Source: Methanobacteriota archaeon
GTDB lineage: Archaea; Thermoplasmatota; Thermoplasmata; Methanomassiliicoccales; UBA472
DNA: 56,172 nucleotides
Reading direction: 5' to 3'
NCBI GenBank assembly: GCA_012729095.1
Contig: JAAYDU010000013.1
Span: 1-56,172, forward strand
Positions 1-8,084 of this stretch are shown here, piece by piece (position 1 is the first letter of the stretch; each line of letters begins with the position of its first letter). Below the pieces are notes generated by a model. The model did no database searches, was not told where the DNA came from, and saw nothing but the letters and a program-made list of their open reading frames with translations. The translations under genes were made by a program, and so were the position numbers.

Positions 1-7
1 AGTGTGA

Positions 8-81
8 TGGGCCCGGTCGGATTTGAACCGACGACCAAGCGGTTATGAGCCGCTCGCTCCACCGGACTAAGCTACGGACCC
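8..81 (-). tRNA. tRNA with CAU anticodon (elongator Met or Ile2)
   Basis: Read on the minus strand the segment folds as a tRNA: a seven-pair acceptor stem (GGGTCCG with CGGGCCC, one G-U), discriminator A, a T arm with GGTTCAAATCC, and an anticodon stem AGCGG/CCGCT closing the loop CTCATAA, so the anticodon is CAT. The 5' end is G1-C72, unlike the A1-U72 pair typical of archaeal initiators, so it is elongator Met or the Ile2 tRNA whose C34 becomes agmatidine. Sequence alone does not separate these two. No intron is seen. Confidence 0.93.
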
Positions 82-110
82 TTGATGGGTTCAGGTTAAA
101 GCAGGGTGCA

Positions 111-119
111 ATATAAAAT
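111..119 (-). promoter_or_regulatory. TATA box of the tRNA(CAU) gene
   Basis: On the minus strand AATTTTATAT lies about 30-38 bases before the tRNA 5' end, the expected box A position for a short-leader archaeal tRNA transcript. The rest of 82-227 shows no other feature. Confidence 0.5.
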
Positions 120-227
120 TGTTGTTTCCCGACGTGGGCAGGCATTCCCGGGGGCGAACGAAGCATTCCTTTTTGTTCAGCGTCCCTCATAGCACCCACT
201 CAGGCGATCTAGATGGTCGAGCGAGGA

Positions 228-1457
228 ATGGTACGAAAAGGTCTGCTGACCGGAATATCCACCAACGTGCTGGTCCTCGGGCTGGTATCGTTGCTGACCG
301 ATATCAGCAGCGAGATGATCTATCCCATCCTGCCGCTCTTCCTCACCGGCATCGGCGCCACTGGCGCTATCATCGGCCTTATAGAGGGAGCGGCGGAGAC
401 CACGTCGTCCCTGCTCAAGGTCGTGTCCGGGCGTCTCTCCGACAGGCTGGGTAAACGCAAACCTTTTCTGACTTCCGGATACGGGCTAAGCACCCTGGCA
501 AAGCCGCTGCTTTTCCTTGCCACGTCTTACTGGCACGTTTTCGCCGTTCGCGTCACCGAGCGCACCGGGAAGGGGCTAAGGAGCGCTCCGCGAGATGCGT
601 TGATAGCCGATTCTACGCCGAAGGAGCATATCGGGAAGGCTTACGGTCTGCACAAGGCCATGGACTCCACCGGGGCGGTGATCGGGCCGCTGCTGGTGCT
701 CCCAGTGCTTCTGGCGGCTGCAACGGTCACGACGGACACCTATCGCCTGGTGTTCCTCATCGCCACCATCCCCGCCGCTCTGGCCGTCATGGTCCTCTTC
801 CTCTTCGTCAAGGAACCGCCGATGAGGGCGCCCCGCGCCACCGGCCGCATGCTCAAGGACGCCCGCCGCCTAGGCCGCAGGTTCTGGGCTTTGACCCTGG
901 TGGTCCTTGTATTCTTCGCCGGGGAGATCAGCTACTCCTTCTTCGTGCTGCAGTCGCAGGCGCAGGGGATGAGCACCATAACCACAATTTTGCTGTACGC
1001 GCTATTCAACGTGATCTTCGTGATCGTCTCGCTACCTTCCGGGGTGCTCTCCGACCGCATCGGGCGCAGGCCAGTGCTCATCATATCCTTCGCGCTGTTC
1101 GCTCTGACATCGTTTGTCATGGTCTCGGCCACCAGCCTGCTACTGCTGGCGCTCGGCTTCGTTCTCTGCGGGGTGTACAAGGGCACCAGTGAAGGGGCCT
1201 TCAAGGCGTTCGTCATCGACATAGTCCCGAAGGACCTGCGGGGCACGGCGCTGGGGGTCTATCACACCGCGGTCGGCCTGGTCATGTTGCCCGGCGGCCT
1301 GATCGCCGGCCTGCTCTGGGATATCGCCGGCGCCTGGGGCACCTTCGGATACGGCATCGCCATGAGCCTGATCGCCCTGGTGCTGTTGGTCTTGCTGACC
1401 CGCCGGGCAGGGGCGACGCGTTTCAGGCCCGGCGTTCCAGGATCTCCCGGACCTTGA
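228..1457 (+). CDS. MFS transporter
   Basis: Major facilitator superfamily permease of about 409 residues with twelve predicted membrane spans. The loop 2-3 signature GRLSDRLGKRKP and its repeat after span 8, GVLSDRIGRRPV, are both present, and the first span ends in a SSEMIYPILP motif seen in a drug-efflux-like MFS subgroup. The central loop is short and basic. The substrate cannot be told; export of a small molecule is a reasonable guess. ATG 228 was chosen; an in-frame ATG at 213 would add five residues and neither has a strong ribosome site. The 3' end overlaps the convergent membrane-protein gene by 35 bases. Confidence 0.85.
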   Translation: MVRKGLLTGISTNVLVLGLVSLLTDISSEMIYPILPLFLTGIGATGAIIGLIEGAAETTSSLLKVVSGRLSDRLGKRKPFLTSGYGLSTLAKPLLFLATSYWHVFAVRVTERTGKGLRSAPRDALIADSTPKEHIGKAYGLHKAMDSTGAVIGPLLVLPVLLAAATVTTDTYRLVFLIATIPAALAVMVLFLFVKEPPMRAPRATGRMLKDARRLGRRFWALTLVVLVFFAGEISYSFFVLQSQAQGMSTITTILLYALFNVIFVIVSLPSGVLSDRIGRRPVLIISFALFALTSFVMVSATSLLLLALGFVLCGVYKGTSEGAFKAFVIDIVPKDLRGTALGVYHTAVGLVMLPGGLIAGLLWDIAGAWGTFGYGIAMSLIALVLLVLLTRRAGATRFRPGVPGSPGP

Positions 1458-1920
1458 AATAGGTCAGGGTGGTCCAGCCAATGCCGAAGGTCCCGCCCAC
1501 GGTCCCAATGGCCAGGAACACCTTGGCGATATCCTCGCTGACCCAGTCGATCACTGGCTCCAGGCCGTCCGGCAACGGGACGGCGAAGAACGCCATGTCG
1601 AACGGGAAGGCGCACAGGAAGTACGCTGATGACAGAACACAGAGCATCGAACCTAAGATGTCCCACGGTCTGGCAATGTTCTTGCTGCCCCGGAGCGTCC
1701 TGACCAAGGGGGGAAGCAATCCGAAAAGCAGCGGCCCGAGCAGCAGTACCGCGTCCAATCGGCCGAACTCCGATGTGTAGAATCCGGTATCATCCGCCCA
1801 ATGCGCCAGCAGGAACCAGGCGGCGATGGCGGTGAATATCCAGCCCACCAGCTGCGTCGCCCTCTCCGTTCCGTTGAGCCTGTCCTTCTCAGCCTCCTTC
1901 TTCCAGGCATGCTCGAGCAT
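1423..1920 (-). CDS. Four-span membrane protein of unknown function
   Basis: A 165-residue protein with a charged N-terminus (about 22 residues) followed by four hydrophobic segments, roughly residues 23-42, 57-75, 87-110 and 132-155. I do not recognise a family. Its last 35 bases overlap the end of the MFS gene tail to tail, so the pair is not co-transcribed. An AT-rich spacer (1921-1975) precedes the start and could hold its promoter. Codon use matches the neighbours. The reading frame is supported by the hydrophobic pattern rather than by homology. Confidence 0.65.
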   Translation of the reverse strand: MLEHAWKKEAEKDRLNGTERATQLVGWIFTAIAAWFLLAHWADDTGFYTSEFGRLDAVLLLGPLLFGLLPPLVRTLRGSKNIARPWDILGSMLCVLSSAYFLCAFPFDMAFFAVPLPDGLEPVIDWVSEDIAKVFLAIGTVGGTFGIGWTTLTYFKVREILERRA

Positions 1921-2017
1921 TCACTTCCCCAAAAAATACTATGGAATTCGAATATTAAATCGTGAGCACAGGCAACCATTTTAGTTCATCTCGGCGTTAT
2001 GGGAACGAGTGGGACTT

Positions 2018-2581
2018 ATGGTGATAGAGGAGCATCTTCAGGCGCTGTGCGCCAACGCGACCGTGTACGGGGCGGGAAAGGTAACACCAGTGCCAGTGCA
2101 GAACATTGTGATCGACCCAAGGGTCAACTTCAAGTGCCGGGTGCCTTTGTGCAAGAACTACGGCCGCAGCCACATCTGCCCTCCTCTGGTGATGAGCGCC
2201 GAGGAGTTCTCCAAGGTGCTAGCCAGGTACAGTTATGGCGTTTTGGTGCAGATATCGCTGCCGGCGCAGGAGCTGGGACCGGACCGGGAGAGGAAGGCCC
2301 TGGACCAGGTTAAAAAGCTCAACGACATTATCGCCAAGCTGGAAAGGGACGCCTTCCTCTTCGGCTACCGCTTCGCCGCCGGTCTCGGCGGAGGGCCGTG
2401 CCCGCTGTGCGAGGAGTGCAGCGCCATCGTCGGCGAGGATTGCCGCTTCCCGTTCCAGGCCCGGCCTTCGATGGAAGCCCTGGGCATCGACGTCATAAAG
2501 ACCGCCGAGAACGCTGGCATGCCAATCGACCTGCCTCCGAAGGAAACCTACCTCTGGACCGGTCTTGTGCTGATCGATTGA
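2018..2581 (+). CDS. DUF2284 cysteine-rich metal-binding protein
   Basis: A 187-residue protein matching the DUF2284 pattern of predicted metal-binding proteins of anaerobes. An N-terminal cluster reads CRVPLCKNYGRSHICPP and a second reads CPLCEEC with later cysteines near GEDCRFP, enough ligands for one or two Fe-S clusters or other metal. Family function is not established. The downstream TetR gene has its own promoter, so this is probably monocistronic. ATG 2018 was chosen; a GTG at 2009 is in frame. Confidence 0.75.
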   Translation: MVIEEHLQALCANATVYGAGKVTPVPVQNIVIDPRVNFKCRVPLCKNYGRSHICPPLVMSAEEFSKVLARYSYGVLVQISLPAQELGPDRERKALDQVKKLNDIIAKLERDAFLFGYRFAAGLGGGPCPLCEECSAIVGEDCRFPFQARPSMEALGIDVIKTAENAGMPIDLPPKETYLWTGLVLID

Positions 2582-2602
2582 TTTTCTTGCTCTTTCAAAA
2601 AG

Positions 2603-2643
2603 GATTTATACGCCGGTCGTTCATGTTAGTTAGCGATAACTAA
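2603..2643 (+). promoter_or_regulatory. TATA box and palindromic operator before the tetR gene
   Basis: A TATA-like GATTTATA (2603-2610) is followed by TTAGTTAGCGATAACTAA at 2626-2643, a perfect inverted repeat with 7-base arms and a 4-base centre. The expected transcription start (about 2632) falls inside the palindrome and ATG 2656 is 13 bases after it. Binding by the adjacent TetR protein would block initiation, so autoregulation is the simple reading. The site is seen; the binding partner is inferred. Confidence 0.6.
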
Positions 2644-2655
2644 TAAGGTAATCGC

Positions 2656-3240
2656 ATGGCAGCTAGAATGAAGGGAGATGCCCGGAGATCGCAGATACTG
2701 GATGCCGCGCTGAGCATAGTTCACGCCAAAGGCATACGCTCCCTTACCCTGCGGGAACTGGCCGACAGCGTGGGGATCAGCGAGGCCGCCCTGTTCCGTC
2801 ACTTCAAGAGCAAGGAGGATATCGTGGACTCTATGGCCAGCGCGGTCTTCGACAGCAACCAGTTCTTCCCGCGCGGGGAAGGTCCCTGGGAAGCCCTAGA
2901 GAACATGCTGGTATGGCAGCTGGAGAACTTTCAAAGGAATCCGTTGCACACATCGATACTTTTCCACGAGGACATCTTCCGCGAGTTCCCCTCGGTCAAG
3001 GAGCGCTTCGACCTGAGGCGATCGTCCCGTTCCTCGCTGATCCGTCAGCTGGTCCGGGAAGGGCAGGGCGCCGGTACCTTCTCCGCGGAAGCTGATGGCG
3101 ACGCCTTCTCTCTGCTGTTCCTGGGCGGCCTGCGCCAGGCGGTCCTGGAATGGAGGCATTCGGGCTTCTCCTACGACCTGCGGGACAAGGCGCCAGCCAT
3201 GCTTCATCTTCTAAGGAAATGCTTGGAGGTCAGACATTGA
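2656..3240 (+). CDS. TetR/AcrR family transcriptional regulator
   Basis: A 194-residue one-component repressor. Residues 10-57 form the TetR DNA-binding domain: RSQILDAAL in helix 1, LTLRELADSVGISEAALF in the turn and recognition helix, then RHFKSKEDI, the standard end of the domain. The rest is an alpha-helical ligand or dimerisation domain of normal length whose ligand cannot be read. The gene opens an operon with a membrane ferredoxin and two cupins, overlapping the ferredoxin gene by four bases. The palindrome at 2626-2643 suggests it controls itself and this operon. Confidence 0.9.
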   Translation: MAARMKGDARRSQILDAALSIVHAKGIRSLTLRELADSVGISEAALFRHFKSKEDIVDSMASAVFDSNQFFPRGEGPWEALENMLVWQLENFQRNPLHTSILFHEDIFREFPSVKERFDLRRSSRSSLIRQLVREGQGAGTFSAEADGDAFSLLFLGGLRQAVLEWRHSGFSYDLRDKAPAMLHLLRKCLEVRH

Positions 3241-3998
3241 AGATAGAGTTCGGAATGATGCTTGGGATCATCTACACGGCCATCATGCTGCCGCTGGTGT
3301 CCTATCTGTTGTGCAAGGGAAAACTGAACAAGCAGCTTGGATGGCTAGTTCTGATATTGTCATCTCTGATGGGGTTCGCCTTCTTCGCGCCGCTCTTCCC
3401 ATGGCAGCTCCAGCTGCTCATGATGGGCAAGATACCTGCGGCGAACCTGCCGATGGTGCTGCTGGTCAGCACGGTCGTTATCCTCTCGTCATTGCTGGTG
3501 GGCAGGGTGTTCTGCGGGCATATATGCCCGCCAGGAGCGCTGCAGGAGCTGGCCTACCTGGCCCCCTGGAAGAAGGTGAAGATATCCAGCTCGATCACCA
3601 CCAAGGTGAGGTGGGGCGTCTTCGCGCTAATGGTCCTGCTGTCCGTCTCTCTTTCCTTCAACCTGACCAAGGTGCTGGGGCTGCAGGACTTCTTCGAGCT
3701 GGTACTAGGACCAGGCCTGGTCATATTCCTGGTCATAGTTCTGGCGTCCACGATCGTCTACCGCCCATTCTGCCGTTTCATATGCCCCTTCGGGGCCCTG
3801 TCGTCATTGTTCGCTGGACGAAGCTTGCTCGGAATAAGGCGAAACGACAACTGCGTGGAATGCGGTAGGTGCGAGAAGGCGTGTCCGCCTCAGGTGCTGA
3901 GGGGGAGGGCCGGATCGGAATGCTACCTGTGCGGAAGGTGCATTGCAACATGTCATAAGGACGCATTGAAATACTCCAAGGCAGAGGTGAAGGAATGA
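3237..3998 (+). CDS. NapH/CcoG-like membrane polyferredoxin
   Basis: About 253 residues. N-terminal membrane spans carry two Fer4_5-type motifs facing one side, FCGHICPPGALQE and CRFICPFGALSS, followed by a soluble C-terminal double [4Fe-4S] module, CVECGRCEKACP and CYLCGRCIATCHKD. This architecture is known from NapH, YccM and related membrane electron carriers. It would move electrons between a membrane or extracytoplasmic partner and cytosolic ferredoxin-type donors. TTG 3237 was chosen: it overlaps the tetR stop (TTGA) and has GGAGGT seven bases upstream. The stop overlaps the first cupin start (ATGA), so the two are translationally coupled. Confidence 0.8.
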   Translation: MKIEFGMMLGIIYTAIMLPLVSYLLCKGKLNKQLGWLVLILSSLMGFAFFAPLFPWQLQLLMMGKIPAANLPMVLLVSTVVILSSLLVGRVFCGHICPPGALQELAYLAPWKKVKISSSITTKVRWGVFALMVLLSVSLSFNLTKVLGLQDFFELVLGPGLVIFLVIVLASTIVYRPFCRFICPFGALSSLFAGRSLLGIRRNDNCVECGRCEKACPPQVLRGRAGSECYLCGRCIATCHKDALKYSKAEVKE

Positions 3999-4333
3999 AG
4001 GCAGCAAAGTACACGGACTTCCCGGAGAAGGACACGCCCCACAAGGTCAGCGTGCGCATGATATACGACCACGATCACGGCCAGGCGGTGGTGATATCTC
4101 TCAAGAAGGGAGAGGCCTTGAAGAAGCACATCACCCCGGTGGACGTGATGTTCTACGTGCTCGAGGGAACCGGCAAGGTCGAGGTGGGCGAAGAGGTGAA
4201 GGAGGTCAGCAGGGACATGGTGATAGAGTCCCCGGCGCGCATACCGCACCGTCTCCTCAACGAATCGTCCCCCGAGTTCCGCTTCCTGGTGGTCAAGATG
4301 CCCAAGCCGGCCGAGTCCACCAAGGTGCTTTGA
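3995..4333 (+). CDS. Small cupin protein 1
   Basis: A 112-residue single-domain cupin. Beta-strand motifs surround HITPVDVMFYVLEGTG (cupin motif 1; the glutamate is retained, the second histidine is replaced) and RIPHRL (motif 2 histidine). Such proteins bind a divalent metal and small ligands; some act as isomerases, dioxygenases or sensors. The start overlaps the ferredoxin stop. Cupin 2 follows nine bases later, so tetR, ferredoxin and both cupins read as one operon. No substrate can be assigned. Confidence 0.8.
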   Translation: MKAAKYTDFPEKDTPHKVSVRMIYDHDHGQAVVISLKKGEALKKHITPVDVMFYVLEGTGKVEVGEEVKEVSRDMVIESPARIPHRLLNESSPEFRFLVVKMPKPAESTKVL

Positions 4334-4341
4334 GGGATATC

Positions 4342-4698
4342 ATGGCCATGGAGATGATGAACCCGGACGGCGCGAAGAAGGATGACCTGCTGGGCAGGGT
4401 CCTGGTCCCCAAGGACCTCGTCTCGTACCAGGATGGAGCCGTCGTCAGCCGGACGCTCATCAGCAAGGGCGTGGGAACGGTGACCGTCTTCTCCTTCGAC
4501 CAGGGCCAGGGGCTGAGCGAGCACACCGCGCCCTACGATGCCATGGTGGAGATACTGGATGGAGAGGCGGACATAACCATATCCGGAAGGACGCAGAGGG
4601 TCAAGGCCGGGGAGATGCTCATAATGCCGGCCAACCAGCCTCATTCATTGGACGGTGTGAAGGCCTTCAAGATGATGCTTATAATGATCAGGGCCTGA
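4342..4698 (+). CDS. Small cupin protein 2
   Basis: A 118-residue cupin. Motif 1 is seen as HTAPYDAMVEILDGEA and motif 2 as MPANQPHSL, giving likely metal ligands His, Glu and His. It differs strongly from cupin 1, so it is not a recent duplicate. ATG 4342 was chosen because GAGG lies six bases upstream; a TTG at 4330 overlapping the previous stop is possible. A T-run follows the stop, so this is the end of the operon. Role unknown; redox or metal sensing beside the ferredoxin is speculation. Confidence 0.8.
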   Translation: MAMEMMNPDGAKKDDLLGRVLVPKDLVSYQDGAVVSRTLISKGVGTVTVFSFDQGQGLSEHTAPYDAMVEILDGEADITISGRTQRVKAGEMLIMPANQPHSLDGVKAFKMMLIMIRA

Positions 4699-4705
4699 AC
4701 CAAAC

Positions 4706-4721
4706 CCTTTTTTCAAAATTT
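4706..4721 (+). terminator. T-rich terminator after the cupin operon
   Basis: The run CCCTTTTTTC and a further AT-rich stretch come just after the cupin 2 stop and before the tRNA, the type of oligo-T tract that ends archaeal transcripts. Confidence 0.45.
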
Positions 4722-4732
4722 TAAAAGGAAGG

Positions 4733-4805
4733 CGCCGTCGAGCGGGATCGAACCGCTGACCTTATGATTAACAGTCATACGCTCTACCGACTGAGCTACG
4801 ACGGC
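4733..4805 (-). tRNA. tRNA-Asn (GTT)
   Basis: On the minus strand GCCGTCG pairs with CGACGGC as acceptor stem with discriminator G. The anticodon stem TATGA/TCATA closes the loop CTGTTAA, giving anticodon GTT for Asn. D- and T-arm consensus bases (TAGCTCAG and GGTTCGATCCC) are present. There is no intron and no encoded CCA. Confidence 0.95.
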
Positions 4806-4836
4806 CTGATGTGGCCTCTAAAATAGAGGTCTGGTA

Positions 4837-5199
4837 TTAATCTTTTGCGTTCTTCTTTGATTCCTCTTCCAGCTCACCTTTCAACTTGCCCACGGTGACC
4901 TCCATGCGGTCCAGGATGTCCACCACCCTCTGGTAGAACTCGTTGAGCTTCTCCGTGGTTATGGCCCCCTCGGGGGAAGGGTTGATCAGTCCCTCGTGCT
5001 CCAGAATACGCAAGGAATAGCGAACCTTGTGCTGAGGGATGTCCAGCAGCTCGGACAGCCGGATTATCCCGATGGGCTCGTGGCTCTTGATGGCGCTCAG
5101 CATGACCACATGCCTTTCCAGTAGCTCTATCTCGGACTCTATCTTGCTGGTAAGAACGCTGTGACCCTTCATGGCGGCATCTTCCTTAGCGCTAGACAC
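4837..5199 (-). CDS. Small winged-helix regulator with C-terminal coiled coil
   Basis: About 120 residues. Residues 33-73 have a winged helix-turn-helix pattern (IIRLSELLDIPQHKVRYSLR followed by LEHEGLI), and the C-terminal 40 residues are heptad-rich and charged, a likely dimerising coiled coil. The first 30 residues are also helical. It resembles small archaeal one-domain regulators without a ligand domain. The frame opens with GTG 5199, but the TATA-like element near 5214-5224 puts the transcript start close to 5195, so ATG 5172 (nine residues shorter) may be the true start. The target is unknown; the divergent ABC exporter is a candidate. Confidence 0.7.
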   Translation of the reverse strand: MSSAKEDAAMKGHSVLTSKIESEIELLERHVVMLSAIKSHEPIGIIRLSELLDIPQHKVRYSLRILEHEGLINPSPEGAITTEKLNEFYQRVVDILDRMEVTVGKLKGELEEESKKNAKD

Positions 5200-5268
5200 G
5201 TGATAACATTCGGTATAGTTAAATCCGTTTCTCCTCTAGGTCGCGAACCCCGCTTCCAGCGCGCACCC

Positions 5269-5278
5269 CTTAAATACG
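5269..5278 (+). promoter_or_regulatory. TATA box for the ABC-2 exporter operon
   Basis: CTTAAATACG is centred about 27 bases before ATG 5300, so the transcript should begin at or next to the start codon (leaderless). This also favours 5300 over the in-frame ATG at 5288. Confidence 0.5.
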
Positions 5279-5299
5279 CCGCCATGCATGGTTTCCCGC

Positions 5300-6028
5300 A
5301 TGCCGGCCATTGTGGTGGAAGGTCTTTCAAAAAGATACGGGGACCTCTTCGCCATCGACAACGTGTCCTTCTCCGTGGCCGAAGGCTCATTCTTCGGCTG
5401 CTTCGGGCCCAATGGCGCGGGGAAGTCCACCCTGCTGAAGGTGCTCACGGGCCAGATGCCCCCCTCCAGCGGCACGGCCGAGGTTCTCGGCCTGGACCCT
5501 ACCAGGGAGGCCATGGAGGTCAAGAGAAGGATAGGCATCGTTCCGGAGGTGGAGAGCCCTCCATCCTACCTCACCGCATCGGAGTTCCTCAGGTTCGCCG
5601 GCACCCTGCGCGAGGTGCGCTCCCTGGACGGGAGGATCGATCATTGGCTGGGGTTCTTCGATCTCAAGGGTTCCGAGGGCACGCTGTGCCGCGACCTGTC
5701 CAAGGGCATGAGGCAGAAGCTCATGCTGTCCGCGGCCTTCCTGCACGAGCCGCGGCTTCTGTTCCTGGACGAGCCGTTCATCAACCTGGACCCCATATTC
5801 CAGCGGAAGCTGCGCGATCATCTGCTGGAGCTGAGGGAGGACGGCCGCACGGTGTTCATGTGCTCGCACATACTGGACATGGCCCAGCGAATAGTGCAGG
5901 ACATGATCATCATGGACCACGGGAAGGTGGTGCTCAGGGACAAGGTGTCCAATGCCCTGGTGGGCGGGGAGGACCTTGAAACGCTGTTCCTAAGACTGGT
6001 GGGCGGGGGGAACGGCCTCGCTCCTTAG
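5300..6028 (+). CDS. ABC-2 type transporter ATP-binding protein
   Basis: A 242-residue nucleotide-binding domain: Walker A GPNGAGKST (about residue 38), Q-loop region IGIVPEVE, an altered signature LSKGMRQK in place of LSGGQ, Walker B LLFLDEPF, and the H-loop in MCSHILD. This form is typical of ABC-2 exporters of drugs, lipids or polysaccharides. The membrane subunit begins four bases after the stop. The substrate is unknown. Confidence 0.92.
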   Translation: MPAIVVEGLSKRYGDLFAIDNVSFSVAEGSFFGCFGPNGAGKSTLLKVLTGQMPPSSGTAEVLGLDPTREAMEVKRRIGIVPEVESPPSYLTASEFLRFAGTLREVRSLDGRIDHWLGFFDLKGSEGTLCRDLSKGMRQKLMLSAAFLHEPRLLFLDEPFINLDPIFQRKLRDHLLELREDGRTVFMCSHILDMAQRIVQDMIIMDHGKVVLRDKVSNALVGGEDLETLFLRLVGGGNGLAP

Positions 6029-6032
6029 GCTG

Positions 6033-7469
6033 ATGCTGACCGAGGAGTACCGCATGCACGTGATGTACTCCTCCCGGCGTTTGTTCCTGTCCCTGCCACT
6101 GTACATATTCATGCTCGCCGCGCTGTTCACCTTCGGCCTGGACGCCTTGACCGGCGATCTGAGCCTGTGGGACCTGATGCTCCTGTCCTATGGGGGCATT
6201 TTCATCTACGGGATCAGCGTGGGGGCCTTCGGAGCGCTCGGCCAGAGGTATCTCGAGCGAAGGTACGGAAAGGACAACTTCATCATCAGCATGCCCTTCC
6301 TGATGCCCGTATCCTTTCGCAGGGTATTCCTGGGCATGTACCTCAGGGACGCGATCTTCTACTCCGCCCTGATGCTACTGCCAACGCTCGGGGGGATGGC
6401 CCTGGGCGCCTCCCTGTCATCGCATTCCATACTTTCCGTGTTGGTGGCGTTCGCCGGCCTTCTGGTCACGTTCCTCTACGGCATGTCCTTAAGTTTCCTG
6501 GTCTCGGTCCTCTACACCATCGACCGACGGCTGTTCCTGGCCGCTGCGGGGGCGCTGATGGCCCTGATGGCCGGTTACGGGCTGACGGACCTGTACGGCC
6601 TGGAACTGATCATACCCAGCCTGGGATTCCAGATGAACGCCCCTCCTTTCCCTGCGGACTGGCCGCTGGCGGCTATGCACTTCTCCGCCTGCGCGGTGCT
6701 CAGCGTTGCCCTCTTGGGGCTGTCGCTGATGCTGCTCCGTCCCGACAGGGACGTGCCCTCCGTCTCCCATGGCGAGATGCTCCTTCGGCATCTGAAAGCG
6801 TTCTCCAGGTTCCCGTCGGCCACGCTGCTCGCCAAGGAGTTCGTCGACATCCGGCGTTCAGGGCTCGTCGTTCGCATGGTCCTAGCCTACGTGGTGCCCC
6901 TGGTATTCCTGAGCTTCACCACCTATTACATCAACCACGGGCTGAACATTCCCGTGGGCTTCAACGCCGTGTTCTACGCGGCGATGGTCGGTTTCTTCGG
7001 CGTGCTGCTGTATAGCTGGATGACCAACACCGACCTTAACGATCATTTCGAGACGCTTCCCGTGCGGGTCCCCCAGGTCATAAAGGCCAAGCTGATGGCC
7101 TACTTCCTGCTGACCACGGGCGTCTCCACCGCGTTCGTCACCGGCATATCCTTTCTCAATGGCGAGGTCGAGCTGCTCTGGCTTGCCCTCATCGTCCTGT
7201 ACTGCACCACTGCCTACATGATACTGGCCACGGCGTATCTCACTGGATTGAACACCAATTCCTTCTTCTTCAACCCGACGGTGCTCACCAAGTTCACCGC
7301 CATCTCCCTGCTGCCGGACCTTCTTCTGACCATACTGTCTTTCAGCCTGCAGGGCGGCGCGTGGTGGGCCCTCGCCGGCATACTGGGGGTATGCGGGGCG
7401 CTCCTTCTCCTGAGCCTGCACTTCCATCGTGGCATAGAGAGGAAGTGGAGCGACGCCAGTTTCAGCTGA
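6033..7469 (+). CDS. ABC-2 type transporter membrane subunit
   Basis: A 478-residue protein with about twelve hydrophobic spans in two halves separated by a hydrophilic loop (about residues 235-275), and a short cytoplasmic N-terminus that reads like the elbow helix of ABC-2 permeases. The halves look like two fused six-span permease units, so one polypeptide could serve with an ATPase dimer. The adjacent upstream ATPase, four bases away, supports the pairing. No family-specific substrate motif is recognised. Confidence 0.8.
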   Translation: MLTEEYRMHVMYSSRRLFLSLPLYIFMLAALFTFGLDALTGDLSLWDLMLLSYGGIFIYGISVGAFGALGQRYLERRYGKDNFIISMPFLMPVSFRRVFLGMYLRDAIFYSALMLLPTLGGMALGASLSSHSILSVLVAFAGLLVTFLYGMSLSFLVSVLYTIDRRLFLAAAGALMALMAGYGLTDLYGLELIIPSLGFQMNAPPFPADWPLAAMHFSACAVLSVALLGLSLMLLRPDRDVPSVSHGEMLLRHLKAFSRFPSATLLAKEFVDIRRSGLVVRMVLAYVVPLVFLSFTTYYINHGLNIPVGFNAVFYAAMVGFFGVLLYSWMTNTDLNDHFETLPVRVPQVIKAKLMAYFLLTTGVSTAFVTGISFLNGEVELLWLALIVLYCTTAYMILATAYLTGLNTNSFFFNPTVLTKFTAISLLPDLLLTILSFSLQGGAWWALAGILGVCGALLLLSLHFHRGIERKWSDASFS

Positions 7470-7506
7470 CCAATCCCATTATGTAGAGGGATGGGATACG
7501 ACCAGC

Positions 7507-8070
7507 ATGGATTGGCACCGGGTGAGGCGATTCGTTCACGTACTAGCCCCGCTCCTGTGCCTGTACTATGTCCTTCCAGACCCCCTGTTCCCCGGAGCCC
7601 CCAAGGACCAGGTCCTGATACTGCTCATGCTCATCATCCTGGCCTCGGACACTCTGCGTCTCATATCCCGGGTCAGGGTTCCCGTGCTGAGGTCCTACGA
7701 GGACGAGCGCCCCTCCGCCCCGGCCTTCGTGGCCGTGGCGGTCACCATAGCTTTCCTGTACTTCCCTCTGGAGATCACCCTTCCCGCCTTGATGGGCATG
7801 GGTTGGGTGGACCCCCTGGTCGGCGAGCTGAGGCATCGAAAGAGCGATCTCAACCCCATGCTTCCCATGGTGGTCTACTTCTTCATATTGCTGATCGGGA
7901 TCGGTCTCTTCTTCGGGATGACGTTCCCGGTGCTGCTGTCCGCCGTGCTCGTAGCCCCGGTGGCGCTGTTCCTGGAATCCCGGCGCATCCCCCTGCTCGA
8001 CGATGACATGATACTGATACTGGTTCCGGTGTTCCTAGTAGCACTGGTACTCGGCCAGCTCCCATTCTAA
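7507..8070 (+). CDS. Membrane protein, distantly dolichol-kinase/CDP-transferase-like
   Basis: A 187-residue protein with six or seven hydrophobic spans. The loop GMGWVDPLVGELRHRKS resembles the cytoplasmic motif of the polyprenol (dolichol) kinase / phosphatidate cytidylyltransferase fold, where an Asp sits beside a Gly-rich, basic loop. The match is weak and the protein is shorter than characterised kinases. It lies 37 bases after the ABC-2 permease and is probably in its operon. If the resemblance holds, a link to lipid or lipid-carrier export is possible. Treat as an unknown membrane protein. Confidence 0.6.
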   Translation: MDWHRVRRFVHVLAPLLCLYYVLPDPLFPGAPKDQVLILLMLIILASDTLRLISRVRVPVLRSYEDERPSAPAFVAVAVTIAFLYFPLEITLPALMGMGWVDPLVGELRHRKSDLNPMLPMVVYFFILLIGIGLFFGMTFPVLLSAVLVAPVALFLESRRIPLLDDDMILILVPVFLVALVLGQLPF

Positions 8071-8084
8071 AAAAAGGATAGGGT

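Noticed and set aside
4815-4829. Small hairpin CCTCT/AGAGG beside tRNA-Asn
   Set aside because: Only five pairs with an AT loop; could be a weak terminator for the small regulator but is not distinguishable from chance.
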